Source: Paenibacillus mucilaginosus 3016
GTDB taxonomy: Bacteria; Bacillota; Bacilli; Paenibacillales; NBRC-103111
NCBI RefSeq assembly: GCF_000250655.1
Contig: NC_016935.1
Coordinates: forward strand, 7,706,001-7,770,000
Length of the DNA stretch: 64,000 nt
Reading direction: 5' to 3'
Position 1 is the first letter of the stretch; each line of letters starts with the position of its first letter. This document shows, one piece after another, positions 53,141 through 61,854 of the stretch. The notes under the pieces were generated by a model that saw only the letters and a list, made by a program, of their open reading frames with translations, had not been told where the DNA came from and searched no databases. Both the position numbers and the translations under genes were made by a program.

Positions 53141-54010
53141 TTACCCGCCGCCGAACTCCTTCTCAAATGCCCTGAACGTCTCCTGCCCGGCCGAGCGGTC
53201 ATAGACCGCAAAGACAACCCGCACGAACGCCCCGGCGAATGCCTCTTCCGCTAGCACCTCGCGGAACCATGCGGCCACCTCCTGGGGCCGGTTGCGGAAT
53301 ACCCCGCAGCCATAAGCTCCGAGCACCACCGTACAGTGCCCGTGCAGCATGGCCGCGTACAGCACCCGCCGGATGCGGCCGCGCATGACGGAGCCGATCT
53401 GCTCTGCGGCTTCGGGCTCCCGTTCCCGCACCACGCCCGCGTTCACGGCGGGCGCTGTGATGAACGCCGCCGGGTAAGCTTCGGGGAGCAGGCGGTCTTC
53501 ATCGTCCCGGAAGACCGGGACGGCCGGCGAGTAGATCATATAATCCGAGTACAGCGCCGTCCGCCGTCCCCGGTTGTATTCGTACATCTCCTGCATCTGT
53601 ACGATGCAGGGGTACAGGCCGCTCGCGCGGGCCAGGCTCTCTTCCTGGGCCTGGCTCCCGCCGAGGAAGCCGCCGCCCGGATTCTTCGCGGAGGCGAAGT
53701 TCAGACAGGCGGCCGGCTCGCCGTCCTCGAGCCAGCAGCGGTGAGCGGCGGCCAGCGTCGTCTCGGGCGTCAGCTCGATGCGCATCGCAGCCGGGCTGCC
53801 TGCGTTTGCAACAGATGCCTCCTGCAGCCGCGCCAATGCGCGCCCGCGCAGCTCCTCATCGGTGCCCGGCCGGTACAGGACCGAGCCCCGCACCGCCGCT
53901 TCCTGCGCTGTGCGAAGATCGACCCACTCCCCTGCAGCGTCCCCGTATCCGCCCGCCTCCAGCATCTCCAGCGTCTGCGCGGCCACCGCCGCTCTATTCG
54001 ATCGGTTCAT
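53141..54010 (-). CDS. Bacterial-type poly(ADP-ribose) glycohydrolase-like macrodomain protein (TIGR02452)
   Basis: This 289-aa protein matches the microbial PARG family: NFASAKNPGGGFLGGSQAQ followed by EESLARASGLY (about 102-131) is the GGG-X-QEE catalytic signature with adjacent glutamates, and VVLGAYGCGVFRNRP near residue 240 is the macrodomain ADP-ribose loop. Such enzymes release ADP-ribose from ADP-ribosylated targets. Start 54010 is preferred (GGATGG at eight bases) over 54022, where AAAGG abuts the codon. It is 63 bases downstream of an ADP-ribosylglycohydrolase gene, and is last in a cluster of NAD genes. Confidence 0.88.
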   Translation of the reverse strand: MNRSNRAAVAAQTLEMLEAGGYGDAAGEWVDLRTAQEAAVRGSVLYRPGTDEELRGRALARLQEASVANAGSPAAMRIELTPETTLAAAHRCWLEDGEPAACLNFASAKNPGGGFLGGSQAQEESLARASGLYPCIVQMQEMYEYNRGRRTALYSDYMIYSPAVPVFRDDEDRLLPEAYPAAFITAPAVNAGVVREREPEAAEQIGSVMRGRIRRVLYAAMLHGHCTVVLGAYGCGVFRNRPQEVAAWFREVLAEEAFAGAFVRVVFAVYDRSAGQETFRAFEKEFGGG

Positions 54011-54030
54011 GGTTTGTTCCATCCTTTCTT

Positions 54031-54049
54031 AAAGTCACTTATCAGTAAA
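54031..54049 (-). promoter_or_regulatory. Candidate operator upstream of the PARG-like gene
   Basis: AAAGTCACTT (54031-54040) followed by ATCAGTAAA resembles, in inverted orientation, the AAAGTGACTTT block (56735-56745) before pnuC. Part of the putative NAD-cluster motif. Confidence 0.35.
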
Positions 54050-54073
54050 TTTCGTAAATCTTCAGGGAGCTCC

Positions 54074-54967
54074 TCACCGGTCGCCGGCTTCCCTGCGATA
54101 CGCAGCTACCCGCTCCGCGAGCTCATCCAGCCGCTCCTTGACCAGAATCTTCCCGGCATAGGCTTCCGGAATGCTGCCGTACCCGTAATGCACACCGGCC
54201 AAGCCGCCGGCGATGGCCCCGATCGTATCCGTATCTCCGCCGAGATTGGCGGCTTCCTGCACGGTCTCGACGAAGCTTTGGGTTGTATTCAAAATATACA
54301 GCACCCACCGGAACGTATCCACGACATACCCGGTCGGTCCGCAGTCCGGCTCGCCGCCCAGCGCCTCCGCATAAGGAGTGCCGGCCGTCTCCAATGCGAG
54401 CACAAGCCCGAGCTCCTCCCCCTGCAGCAGGCGGTACGCCATCCGGTTGTACATCACGCAGGCTTCGCTGCACCGCTCATCCCAGTGCGTCATCTTCGAC
54501 TGCATCCGCGTGACCGTCTCCATCCGCTCCCTATCGGTATAGATCAGGGCCGCAGGCAGACAGCGCATCAGGGAGCCGTTGCCCGCGGAGAAGCCCCCGA
54601 GATCCCGATTGGTAACGAAGGACGCTTCGAGCCAGTCCCCCTCGTACCGCTGCAGGGCCCGCCGGATGATATTCCCGATGTCCTTCGGGTCCGACCGGTA
54701 CCAATCCAGAAACCGCTCGCCGATCGCTCCCATCGGGTCCTCCGGACTGGCCAGGATGCCTTCGGCCACGCACAGGGACATCATCGTGTCGTCCGTTACT
54801 TCCCCCGGCTCGAGGTCCCAGACCCCTTCCCCGATCATCTCCGTCAGCCGGCCGTACTTCTTCCGGATCTCCGCCCGGGTCATGAACTCCGTCGTGCCGC
54901 CAAGCGCATCCCCGACGGCCGTGCCGTATAAGCCGCCTCGGATTCGATCCATGATATTCATCTGCAT
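54074..54967 (-). CDS. ADP-ribosylglycohydrolase family protein (DraG-like)
   Basis: This 297-aa protein has the all-helical ADP-ribosylglycohydrolase fold. The first metal site is in GTAVGDALGGTTEF and EVTDDTMMSL (near residue 56), the second in NLGGDTDTIGAIAGG (about 240-254), and SAGNGSLMRCLP is a conserved core segment. DraG-type enzymes remove ADP-ribose from arginine or other groups, or hydrolyse related ADP-ribose compounds. Starts at 54967 and 54961 are both possible with the GGAGAGG tract. It lies 28 bases after the NadR-like gene, so it is in the same operon. Confidence 0.92.
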   Translation of the reverse strand: MQMNIMDRIRGGLYGTAVGDALGGTTEFMTRAEIRKKYGRLTEMIGEGVWDLEPGEVTDDTMMSLCVAEGILASPEDPMGAIGERFLDWYRSDPKDIGNIIRRALQRYEGDWLEASFVTNRDLGGFSAGNGSLMRCLPAALIYTDRERMETVTRMQSKMTHWDERCSEACVMYNRMAYRLLQGEELGLVLALETAGTPYAEALGGEPDCGPTGYVVDTFRWVLYILNTTQSFVETVQEAANLGGDTDTIGAIAGGLAGVHYGYGSIPEAYAGKILVKERLDELAERVAAYRREAGDR

Positions 54968-54995
54968 CTCTCCTCTCCCTTCGCACAGGGGCCCT

Positions 54996-56042
54996 CTACC
55001 TGCTTGCCTGCAGCCCCGAAGCCCACCGATTGCCCAGACTCTCATACCTGCGGTACGCCTGGAGCACGGCCGACACCGCGGCCACCCGCTCTTCGAGCGT
55101 ACCGCTTACTTCAATATAAGGCACACGCCACTCCTTGAGCAGCGCGGTGAACCGCTTCTGGAACTTGCCGCGATGAACCTCTCCCGACCGGTCCCACGTG
55201 TCGTCGTACGGAATCTCATCACCGCACAGGAAGACGAGATCGTACGCGAAGGCCGCCTTCCTCGCGAGCTCTTCCAGCCGGGGCAGCGCCATGCCGTGGT
55301 AATCCAGGGAGAAGAGGTAGGTCGTGACCGCATTCGTATCCGTAAAAAACACCCCGTCCGCCTCGCCCGCCAGCTCCTCTTCCCGCACTACGTGACCTTC
55401 GGCCAGTTCGACGAGCTGTTCGGGGGTCAGGCGCCGGTCCCGCTGGTGTGCCGCCCAATATTCGCGCCCGTACTCCGGCATCCAGACGGTGCCGTGCGCC
55501 TCGGCCAGGGCGGAAGCCAGCGTCGTCTTGCCCGTGGAGGGCGCCCCGAGCAGCACCACTCTCGTGATCAGGTCGCGGTAGACGAGTCCGTCCACGTAAG
55601 CGCGGTTCGCGTACGGCTTCTGCCTGACGGCCGTCCCCGAGACCGGAAAGACGGTTCGTGCCGGATCGACCTGCCGGTTCACAGCCCCGAGCCTGCGGCT
55701 CATATGATCGCCGTACGGCTCGCTCGAAAAGAAATGCGTCACGCGGCGGCCGCCCAGCAGCCCCAGGATATAATCCTCCTGCAGCTTCTGGATCCGCGGC
55801 GTATACCCCGTCTCCGCCGGGCCGTCCCATGCTTCGATCACCTCGGCCTCCGGGTAGAGGCTCCGAATCCAGCCGGCGCGCACCGTCAGCGGAATGTCCG
55901 TCGTCTCGGGGCAGTCGTAGATCACGACGATGAGATGGTCCGTCTCCTTCAGCCCCGTCTCGATCATATATTGATGCCCCTTGTGCAGAGGCGCAAATTT
56001 CCCGAGCGTGAGGCCGAGGGTTCCTTGGGCACCTGCATTCAT
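54996..56042 (-). CDS. NadR-like bifunctional NMN adenylyltransferase / ribosylnicotinamide kinase
   Basis: This 348-aa cytoplasmic enzyme has an N-terminal nucleotidyltransferase domain (GKFAPLHKGHQYMIE, residues 14-28, HxGH-type; VSGTAVRQKPYA equals the ISxTxxR motif) and a C-terminal P-loop kinase domain with LGAPSTGKTTLA near residue 166 and FTDTNAVTTYLFSLDYHG. It would phosphorylate nicotinamide riboside to NMN and adenylate NMN to NAD. The enteric NadR N-terminal repressor HTH is absent. GGAGGTG lies before the ATG; the start overlaps the pnuC stop by ATGA, matching transport to use. Confidence 0.93.
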   Translation of the reverse strand: MNAGAQGTLGLTLGKFAPLHKGHQYMIETGLKETDHLIVVIYDCPETTDIPLTVRAGWIRSLYPEAEVIEAWDGPAETGYTPRIQKLQEDYILGLLGGRRVTHFFSSEPYGDHMSRRLGAVNRQVDPARTVFPVSGTAVRQKPYANRAYVDGLVYRDLITRVVLLGAPSTGKTTLASALAEAHGTVWMPEYGREYWAAHQRDRRLTPEQLVELAEGHVVREEELAGEADGVFFTDTNAVTTYLFSLDYHGMALPRLEELARKAAFAYDLVFLCGDEIPYDDTWDRSGEVHRGKFQKRFTALLKEWRVPYIEVSGTLEERVAAVSAVLQAYRRYESLGNRWASGLQASR

Positions 56043-56708
56043 ATTCCCACCTCCGCATCGCTGACCTGCAAGGAGGCCGTCCGCTGCCTGCGGTACTCCC
56101 GATGCCACTGAACCCAGCCACCCGCGGCAATAGCGAGAAACACGGCATACAGCAGCGCCACTCCATACAGCTCCTTATAAGCGTACATCCCCACCGACAG
56201 CACGTCGACGGTGATCCAGAGCAGCCAGTTCTCGAGCACCTTGCTTGAGAGCAGGAACTGGGCGAGGAGGCTGAGCGAAGCGATGAACGCATCCAGATAC
56301 GGGATCGAGGCATCCGTATACCGGGCAAGCACATGCCCCCATCCGGCCGACAGGGCTGCGAGGAGAAGAAACGCACTGATGGCCTGACGGCCGGTCAACC
56401 GGCGGGTCGGCCGCACACCGGCCGCCCCTCTCCCCCGTCATCCACACGATCCAGCCCTGGATGCTGAGCACGAAGTACAGCAGCTGCAGCGACATGTCCG
56501 CATACAGCTTCGCATCGCGGAAGAGGAAGAAAAAGCAGATGACGTTGACCAGCGAGACCGGCCAGCACCACAGGTTCTGCCGTGCCGTCAGCCAGACGCT
56601 CATCAGTCCCGTCGCGGTCGCCGCCCCTTCGAGCAGCGACGAGGAGGTGGCCGCGGCGAACCCGGCCGCCCCCAAGATCAGAAGAACCCATTCCCATGTC
56701 CGGTTCAT
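56039..56708 (-). pseudogene. pnuC: PnuC nicotinamide riboside transporter with a frameshift
   Basis: Two frames give one PnuC of about 222 aa. The N-terminal frame (56708 to about 56437) has several helices and LWCWPVSLVNVICFFFLFRD plus LYADMSLQLLYFVLSIQGW, hallmarks of PnuC; the C-terminal frame has YLDAFIASLSLLAQFLLSSK and NWLLWITVDVLSVGMYAYK with the conserved NW and D residues. Deleting one C from the run of five C at 56432-56436 joins them (WMTGRGAAGVRPTRRLTGRQ). Start MNR at 56708 has AAGGAG at nine bases. Either an error in the sequence or a real loss. It precedes the overlapping nadR-like gene. Confidence 0.87.
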
Positions 56709-56730
56709 AAGCATACTCTCCTTTTTATAC

Positions 56731-56759
56731 TATCAAAGTGACTTTATTATTGAGTAAAA
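56731..56759 (-). promoter_or_regulatory. Candidate NAD-cluster operator upstream of pnuC
   Basis: TATCAAAGTGAC (56731-56742) and ATTGAGTAAAA (56749-56759), as read on the plus strand, match the pair found before the Nudix gene (57571-57582 and 57586-57596). AAAGTGACTTT (56735-56745) is palindromic about its centre. Confidence 0.5.
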
Positions 56760-56766
56760 AAAATAG

Positions 56767-57538
56767 TCAGCCGTACAGCGACAGCTTCGGCACATTCCCG
56801 GTAAACCGGTACAGCTGCGCGGCCCGCTGGGAGTAGGCGTTGGACTTCTTGAGCTCGCCCTTATGATCCCGCACCTCTTCAAGAATGCCGCTGCGGCTCT
56901 GGGTCGACTTCATCTTCCTTATGAAATTCGCCTCTTCGAAGGTCGGCACCACCGTACGGATTACCTGGTAGAGCTCCCCGAGGGTGAACTCGGGAGGCAG
57001 AAATTCCTTGGCCAGCGGCGTCAGCAGCATCCGCTCTCGGATATGCTCCAGCGCTTCGACGATCATCTCTCTATGGTCGAACGCCAGCTCCATCCGCATC
57101 AGAGCTTCGTCCACGGTGAACAGCCCCACATCCGCGGCATCGTCGGAAGCCCTCCGCTCCGCCAGCTGCTCCTCCCGGACCAGCGCACAGAATACATGGG
57201 AGAGAATCCAGCCCCCGCGGATCGCGCCCGGGACGACTGTAGACGTTGAGGTACTCCATATGCACGTTCCCCACGCCCGCTTCCTCCTGAAGCTCCCGCC
57301 GCGCCGTCTCGTACATCGATTCGGTCTCGCGCGAGAAGCCGCCGGGAAGAGCCCAGTGCCCCTCGTACGGCCACACCTTGCGCTGGATGAGCAGCACCTT
57401 CAGCTCCCGCTTCGGCAGCGATTTGGTCGAGGTCATCTGAGGCTCCGAAGTGATCGTGAAAATCACAATGTCGGCCGGCGCCCCATCCGGTGTGCGGTAG
57501 TTCTTTGCCGAGTAGCTGCTTTCGTTTTCGGCTGCCAT
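56767..57538 (-). pseudogene. NrtR-like Nudix protein (Nudix plus winged helix) with a frameshift
   Basis: With one base removed the gene encodes 256 aa. The N-terminal frame has KVLLIQRKVWPYEGHWALPGGF and the intact Nudix box (GGFSRETESMYETA then RRELQEEAG, about 64-88). The C-terminal frame has a winged-helix-like part (LGELYQVIRTVVPTFEEANF then IRKMKSTQSRSGIL). This layout is that of NrtR regulators and related ADP-ribose pyrophosphatases. Deleting one C of the five at 57212-57216 joins DPRGWILSHVFCALV across the break. Because the Nudix box is intact, it may both hydrolyse ADP-ribose and regulate. GGAGGAAG precedes the ATG. Confidence 0.85.
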
Positions 57539-57570
57539 ACGCTTCCTCCACCTTATCTTCATTTTTATAA

Positions 57571-57602
57571 TATCATTATGACAATATTGAGTAAAATGTC
57601 AA
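57571..57602 (-). promoter_or_regulatory. Promoter and candidate operator of the Nudix gene
   Basis: On the minus strand TTGACA (57602-57597) and CATAAT (57580-57575) are 16 bases apart. The motif TATCATTATGAC (57571-57582, plus strand) covers the -10 box and ATTGAGTAAAA (57586-57596) fills the spacer, as expected for repression by an NrtR-like protein. Confidence 0.55.
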
Positions 57603-57635
57603 CCCCATTTTCTCCGGTGTCTTCCTACTTTAGTA

Positions 57636-57664
57636 TTGACAGCCGGTCCGGGGACAAGTAAGAT
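57636..57664 (+). promoter_or_regulatory. SigA promoter of the secreted 461-aa protein gene
   Basis: TTGACA (57636-57641) and TAAGAT (57659-57664), 17 bases apart, lie 57 bases before the start codon. Confidence 0.65.
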
Positions 57665-57720
57665 TTTCCATAACCTACTATACATATGGGAATAACTAAA
57701 AATGATGAGGAGGAATTCGC

Positions 57721-59106
57721 ATGCCGCACCGTTTCACCTTCCGGACTCGTACGCTCCTTGCCTTATCCGTTTCTCTCGCCTTCTCGGGACTCTCCCTCCC
57801 CTCCGGCTTCCCGTCCGCCCAGCCGGCTTCCGCCGCTCCAGCCGCGGGATCGGCCGAGACGCCTGCAGCCATCGAAGCCTTCCTGCAGGACCGCTATGGG
57901 CTGAGCCTGCCTGCAGCGCCTACCAAGGGGGACTTTATCGCCGAAACGGCGGAGATCCTGGAGCTCGGGGACGCCGCCATTGCCGGCCCCTTCACGGATG
58001 TATCCGTCAGCGACGCCGTGTACCGGCCGGCTCTCGCCTTATACAGCCAGGGCATTCTCACGTCGGACACGGTGGGGGCTGCCGCTCCGCTCACCCGGGG
58101 CACCGCCGTCTATCTGGCCGTGAAGGCCGCCGGGCTCAAGGAGCTCGCTTACACGTATCCGCAGGAGAAGGTGCAGGCTTCGCTCTCCCGTCTCGGACTG
58201 GCGTACCCCGGTGACGGCCGGCTGACGTTGCAGGCCGCCCAGGAGCTGGCGGCGGCGGCTGATAGCGGCCTGCTGCCTGAGGCCTACGCCGCGTCCTTCG
58301 ACCCGTGGGCGCCGGCCGGCAAAGCGTTTGCCGCCGTGCTGCTCGGGCAGATCCTCTCGGTGCGCGGCGAGTACAAGCATTACCTGACGACGACCGGCGA
58401 CAGCGAGGTCTACTCTAAGCTGCTGCAGGCCTACCGCACCCAGGTGCTGATCGAGGTGCCCGCCCTGCAGCCGGCCGTCGACCAGGCGCTGAAGGAGGGG
58501 CTCATCACCGGCTACAACCTGAAGGATGAGCGGTATGCCCCGCACTTTGACAAGTCCCGTTCCCTCACCTACGGGCACAGCGACATCGCCCATGCCGTGC
58601 AGCTGATCGGCCTGCTGCGCAGCGAAGGGCTGCAGGCGAAGATCCAGCTCGAGCCGAAGACCTCCGCCTTCCTCTATCTGAAGGAATGGGGCGAGCCCGA
58701 GACCTCGCCGGACTATAAGGTCGTCCCGCTGGAGAACGGCAACGGCATCGCCTATGCGCGCGAGTACGATCTCTCCTTCGAGTTCGATACCGCGGAGCAG
58801 AAGGAGACGTTCAACGGCATCATTTCCGCCTATGCCAAAAAGAACAGCGAAGACCAGCACGGCCTCATCACCGGCTCGTGGTGGCAGCCGCTCTACTATT
58901 CGCTGACGGAGCTGCCGGAGTACAAGCTTATCGCGAACAATGTGATTCAGGGCGACGGCTACTATGCGCAGACCTTCACGCTTGTCGACCAGGCGCAGGC
59001 CTTCGCCGACGGAATCAAGAAGATCAAGCCGGATGCGGGCGTCGATTCCTATACGTTCTGGGTCGACGAGCCGTTCTACAATTACCTGCTCGGCGGGTTT
59101 AAGTAA
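57721..59106 (+). CDS. Secreted protein of unknown function, possible degenerate SLH region
   Basis: This 461-aa exported protein has a signal peptide (TLLALSVSLAFSGLSLPSGF, cut near ASA). Residues about 60-145 resemble S-layer homology repeats in spacing (FTDVSVSDAVYRPALALYSQGIL, with AAAPLTRGTAVYLAVKAAGL), but are imperfect. The larger C-terminal part (about 200-461) contains HSDIAHAVQLIGLLRSEGLQA, LYLKEWGEP and WVDEPFYNYLLGGF; I do not recognise it. GAGGAGG precedes the ATG. Single gene, ended by a terminator. Confidence 0.7.
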   Translation: MPHRFTFRTRTLLALSVSLAFSGLSLPSGFPSAQPASAAPAAGSAETPAAIEAFLQDRYGLSLPAAPTKGDFIAETAEILELGDAAIAGPFTDVSVSDAVYRPALALYSQGILTSDTVGAAAPLTRGTAVYLAVKAAGLKELAYTYPQEKVQASLSRLGLAYPGDGRLTLQAAQELAAAADSGLLPEAYAASFDPWAPAGKAFAAVLLGQILSVRGEYKHYLTTTGDSEVYSKLLQAYRTQVLIEVPALQPAVDQALKEGLITGYNLKDERYAPHFDKSRSLTYGHSDIAHAVQLIGLLRSEGLQAKIQLEPKTSAFLYLKEWGEPETSPDYKVVPLENGNGIAYAREYDLSFEFDTAEQKETFNGIISAYAKKNSEDQHGLITGSWWQPLYYSLTELPEYKLIANNVIQGDGYYAQTFTLVDQAQAFADGIKKIKPDAGVDSYTFWVDEPFYNYLLGGFK

Positions 59107-59133
59107 GCCGCAGCAGGATACAGACTTAGCATG

Positions 59134-59162
59134 AGGGATGTGGTTCCGACCGCATCCCTTTT
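59134..59162 (+). terminator. Terminator of the secreted 461-aa protein gene
   Basis: AGGGATGTGGT (59134-59144) pairs with ACCGCATCCCT (59149-59159), one G-U pair, followed by TTTT. Confidence 0.85.
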
Positions 59163-59331
59163 GGGTTTGTGCCTGGATTGACGCTGCCATGGGCCGAGGC
59201 TCGGCACACCGCTGCAAAAGCCCTGCGTTCTAGTGTTTTCCTCTAGTTCAAATCTCCTAGTCTGTGCTAGAGTAGATGGAGGCAGTAAGATTCAAACAAC
59301 ACACCATAGACATATGAAGGAGAGAACCACT

Positions 59332-61731
59332 TTGGCTTTTGGACACCGACTGCTCAGTCTTATTCTGGCTTCGGCCGTAGGACTCACCGCTGCTCTTCCC
59401 TCCGCTTGGGCAGAGAATTCCGTCATTGAGGACGATAATCTGGAGGCCCTGGTACGCGACCAGCTGGACATGCCATCCGGTAATCTAACCAAGGAGGACC
59501 TGCTGGAACTCACATCCCTGTACTCTTACCGCGGGGAAGACATTCACAGTCTCAAAGGACTGGAGTATGCTGTGAACCTGCATACACTGGTGCTGGATGG
59601 CAATCCCATCGAAGATTTCACGCCGATTGCGAGCCTGAAGAAGCTGGAGATGCTGGCTCTGCAGAAGACGGGCATCAAGGATCTTTCCCCGCTCTCCGGC
59701 CTGCCCTCGCTGACGAAGCTGCTGCTGGATGCCAACGGGATTGAGGATCTTTCCCCGCTCTCCGGGGTCTCGACCCTTACGGATCTGCTCATCTCCAAGA
59801 ACAGCATCAGCGACCTGCGTCCACTCGAGCATCTGCCGCTGAACTGGCTGATTATCAGCGAGAACCGGATCACGGACATTACGCCGCTCGGCAGCTCGAA
59901 GACCCTTGATCACCTCTATCTGTCGGACAATGCGGTGGAAGAGATTTCACCTCTCCTGTCGATCGACACGCTGGAACAAGCCGATCTTTCGGGCAATCCA
60001 CTGAATGCGGCGTCGGCCGAAGTGGTTAACAGCCTGAAATCCCGCGGCGTGGAAGTCACGCTTAGCCCTGATGCACCGGTGGGAAGCGCAGAGAGCGGCG
60101 CTGTCGCATCCGACATCTCCATTTATCTGGATCATATGGAATTGGAATTCGACCATGCTCCGGTCATCCTCGAAGGCAGTACGCTCGTACCGTTTCGCAG
60201 CTTATTTGAACAGCTTGGGCTCACCGTAGCATGGGACGGGGCCACACGAACGGTCACCGGAAGCAGGGACCGGTTCAAGCTTACGCTTCAGATTGACAAT
60301 CCACAGGCCATCGTCAACGGAAAGGCGGTGGAGCTCGCCGTTGCTCCCAAGCTCCTGGAAGGAAGCACATATGTCCCGCTGAGGTTCGTAGGAGAAGCTA
60401 CCGGACGGGATGTCGAATGGCTGGATCATATAAGAACCGTCTTCATCCGCTCCACTCCCGCTTCTCTTATCTACGAAACGCTCTACTCTAACCAAATCGT
60501 ATATGAAGGCGAGACGGAGAACGGCTTACCCCAGGGCAGCGGAAAATATCTTCACGACGGCAAGCTATGGTACGAGGGCACCTTCGTCCAGGGGGCGATG
60601 GAAGGCTCAGGCAAACTGACTGACCCGTATAATAAGTCGGTTTACGAAGGCGGCTTTCAGCAGAACCTGATGCAGGGGCAGGGCAAGCTGGTCTACGGTG
60701 ACGGCTCTTACTACGTCGGTGGCTTTGACCGCGGCAAGCGTCAGGGTTCCGGCAAGCTGTATTTTGCTGACGGCACCACGGCTTTTGAAGGAAACTTCGA
60801 TAACGACGGACGTTCTGGCGAGGGCACCCAATATTTCCAAAACGGTTCCAAAATTGTGGGTCCGTTCAGTAATGATGCACTGTTCGGGCAGGTCAAAGAA
60901 TATTCCAACGGCGAACTGATCTACGAAGGTGAGCACAAGGGCTCCATCCGCAACGGCCCCGGAATCGAGTACAGCGGCGGCGTGGTGGTCTACCGCGGAG
61001 ACTTCGAGGACGGATACCGATACGGGAACGGCGAGCTCTATATCGAAGGCAAGCTTCACTATAAAGGCAAGTTCTATTACGGCCAACCGAATGGGGCCGG
61101 CATGTTTTACTTCCCGTCCGGCAAGGTTCAGTTTGAAGGCAAGGTGACGGACGGAGATTTGAGCGGAGAGGGCACACTCTTCTTCGACGATGGAAGCTTC
61201 TACATCGGTGAAGTGTTCCGGGGCAAGCCGGACGGCCAAGGCATCTTGTACGATGCAACCGGCAAAACGGTATCCGAGGGCCTCTTCTTCGACGGCACTT
61301 ACATCACCGATACCTTTGCCACAGAGAAGACCGAAGCCTACAAGAAGCGTCTGGTGGAAAAGAGCCTGGATTACTATGTGGTTGACGGTCTGCAAGAGGA
61401 TGACCTCTGGGACTTCGGTTTAACTCCACAGCAGGCTGTTATGATGATTGATCTTGCCCGGGAGCCGGAGCTGGAAGCCTTCAAGAGCCTTTCCGAGGCT
61501 GCCAAAAAAGAGCTTCTGAACGATTATGTCCAAAGACACTGGGGAGAGCTGCCGGGAGTGAACCAATGCTTCGTGCTGGTATACCACGGCCCGCTGCTCT
61601 ACGCGTACACCGAAACAGGCCATCAGAAGAAGTCCTCCGAGCTGAAGCTCAATTACTTCCCTGAAGGCAAAGCGTCAGACGATCTTGGGCCCGTCACGTC
61701 TTTGTGGACCTCCTCACCGGAAGATCAGTAA
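59332..61731 (+). CDS. Secreted LRR / copper-amine-oxidase-N / MORN repeat protein
   Basis: This 799-aa exported protein has a signal peptide (LLSLILASAVGLTAALPSAW). About 75-225 are internalin-type leucine-rich repeats (LHTLVLDGNPIEDFTPIASL, LEMLALQKTGIKDLSPLSGL). About 260-375 is a copper amine oxidase N domain (LEGSTLVPFRSLFEQLGLTV, LLEGSTYVPLRFVGEATG). About 390-655 are some ten MORN-like repeats (YEGETENGLPQGSGKYLHDG, YVGGFDRGKRQGSGKLYFAD). The last 145 residues are unassigned. TTG at 59332 has AAGGAG at nine bases; the ATG at 59314 has no site and overlaps it. The combination is unusual; a surface scaffold is likely. Confidence 0.8.
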   Translation: MAFGHRLLSLILASAVGLTAALPSAWAENSVIEDDNLEALVRDQLDMPSGNLTKEDLLELTSLYSYRGEDIHSLKGLEYAVNLHTLVLDGNPIEDFTPIASLKKLEMLALQKTGIKDLSPLSGLPSLTKLLLDANGIEDLSPLSGVSTLTDLLISKNSISDLRPLEHLPLNWLIISENRITDITPLGSSKTLDHLYLSDNAVEEISPLLSIDTLEQADLSGNPLNAASAEVVNSLKSRGVEVTLSPDAPVGSAESGAVASDISIYLDHMELEFDHAPVILEGSTLVPFRSLFEQLGLTVAWDGATRTVTGSRDRFKLTLQIDNPQAIVNGKAVELAVAPKLLEGSTYVPLRFVGEATGRDVEWLDHIRTVFIRSTPASLIYETLYSNQIVYEGETENGLPQGSGKYLHDGKLWYEGTFVQGAMEGSGKLTDPYNKSVYEGGFQQNLMQGQGKLVYGDGSYYVGGFDRGKRQGSGKLYFADGTTAFEGNFDNDGRSGEGTQYFQNGSKIVGPFSNDALFGQVKEYSNGELIYEGEHKGSIRNGPGIEYSGGVVVYRGDFEDGYRYGNGELYIEGKLHYKGKFYYGQPNGAGMFYFPSGKVQFEGKVTDGDLSGEGTLFFDDGSFYIGEVFRGKPDGQGILYDATGKTVSEGLFFDGTYITDTFATEKTEAYKKRLVEKSLDYYVVDGLQEDDLWDFGLTPQQAVMMIDLAREPELEAFKSLSEAAKKELLNDYVQRHWGELPGVNQCFVLVYHGPLLYAYTETGHQKKSSELKLNYFPEGKASDDLGPVTSLWTSSPEDQ

Positions 61732-61743
61732 AGCATGCATCAC

Positions 61744-61787
61744 CCCAAAAAAGGAGACATGGCCCAAGGCCTGTCTCCTTTTTTGGG
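61744..61787. terminator. Perfect 16-bp hairpin terminator after the LRR/MORN gene
   Basis: Arms 61744-61759 and 61772-61787 are exact complements, with a T6 tract on each strand, so it may end both this gene and the convergent AAA ATPase gene. Confidence 0.9.
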
Positions 61788-61854
61788 TTACCGTACCGCC
61801 ATGCCAGACCAACCCTAACTGCCTGGCGGCAGTCTCTCGGCACACTTCGCGCCC

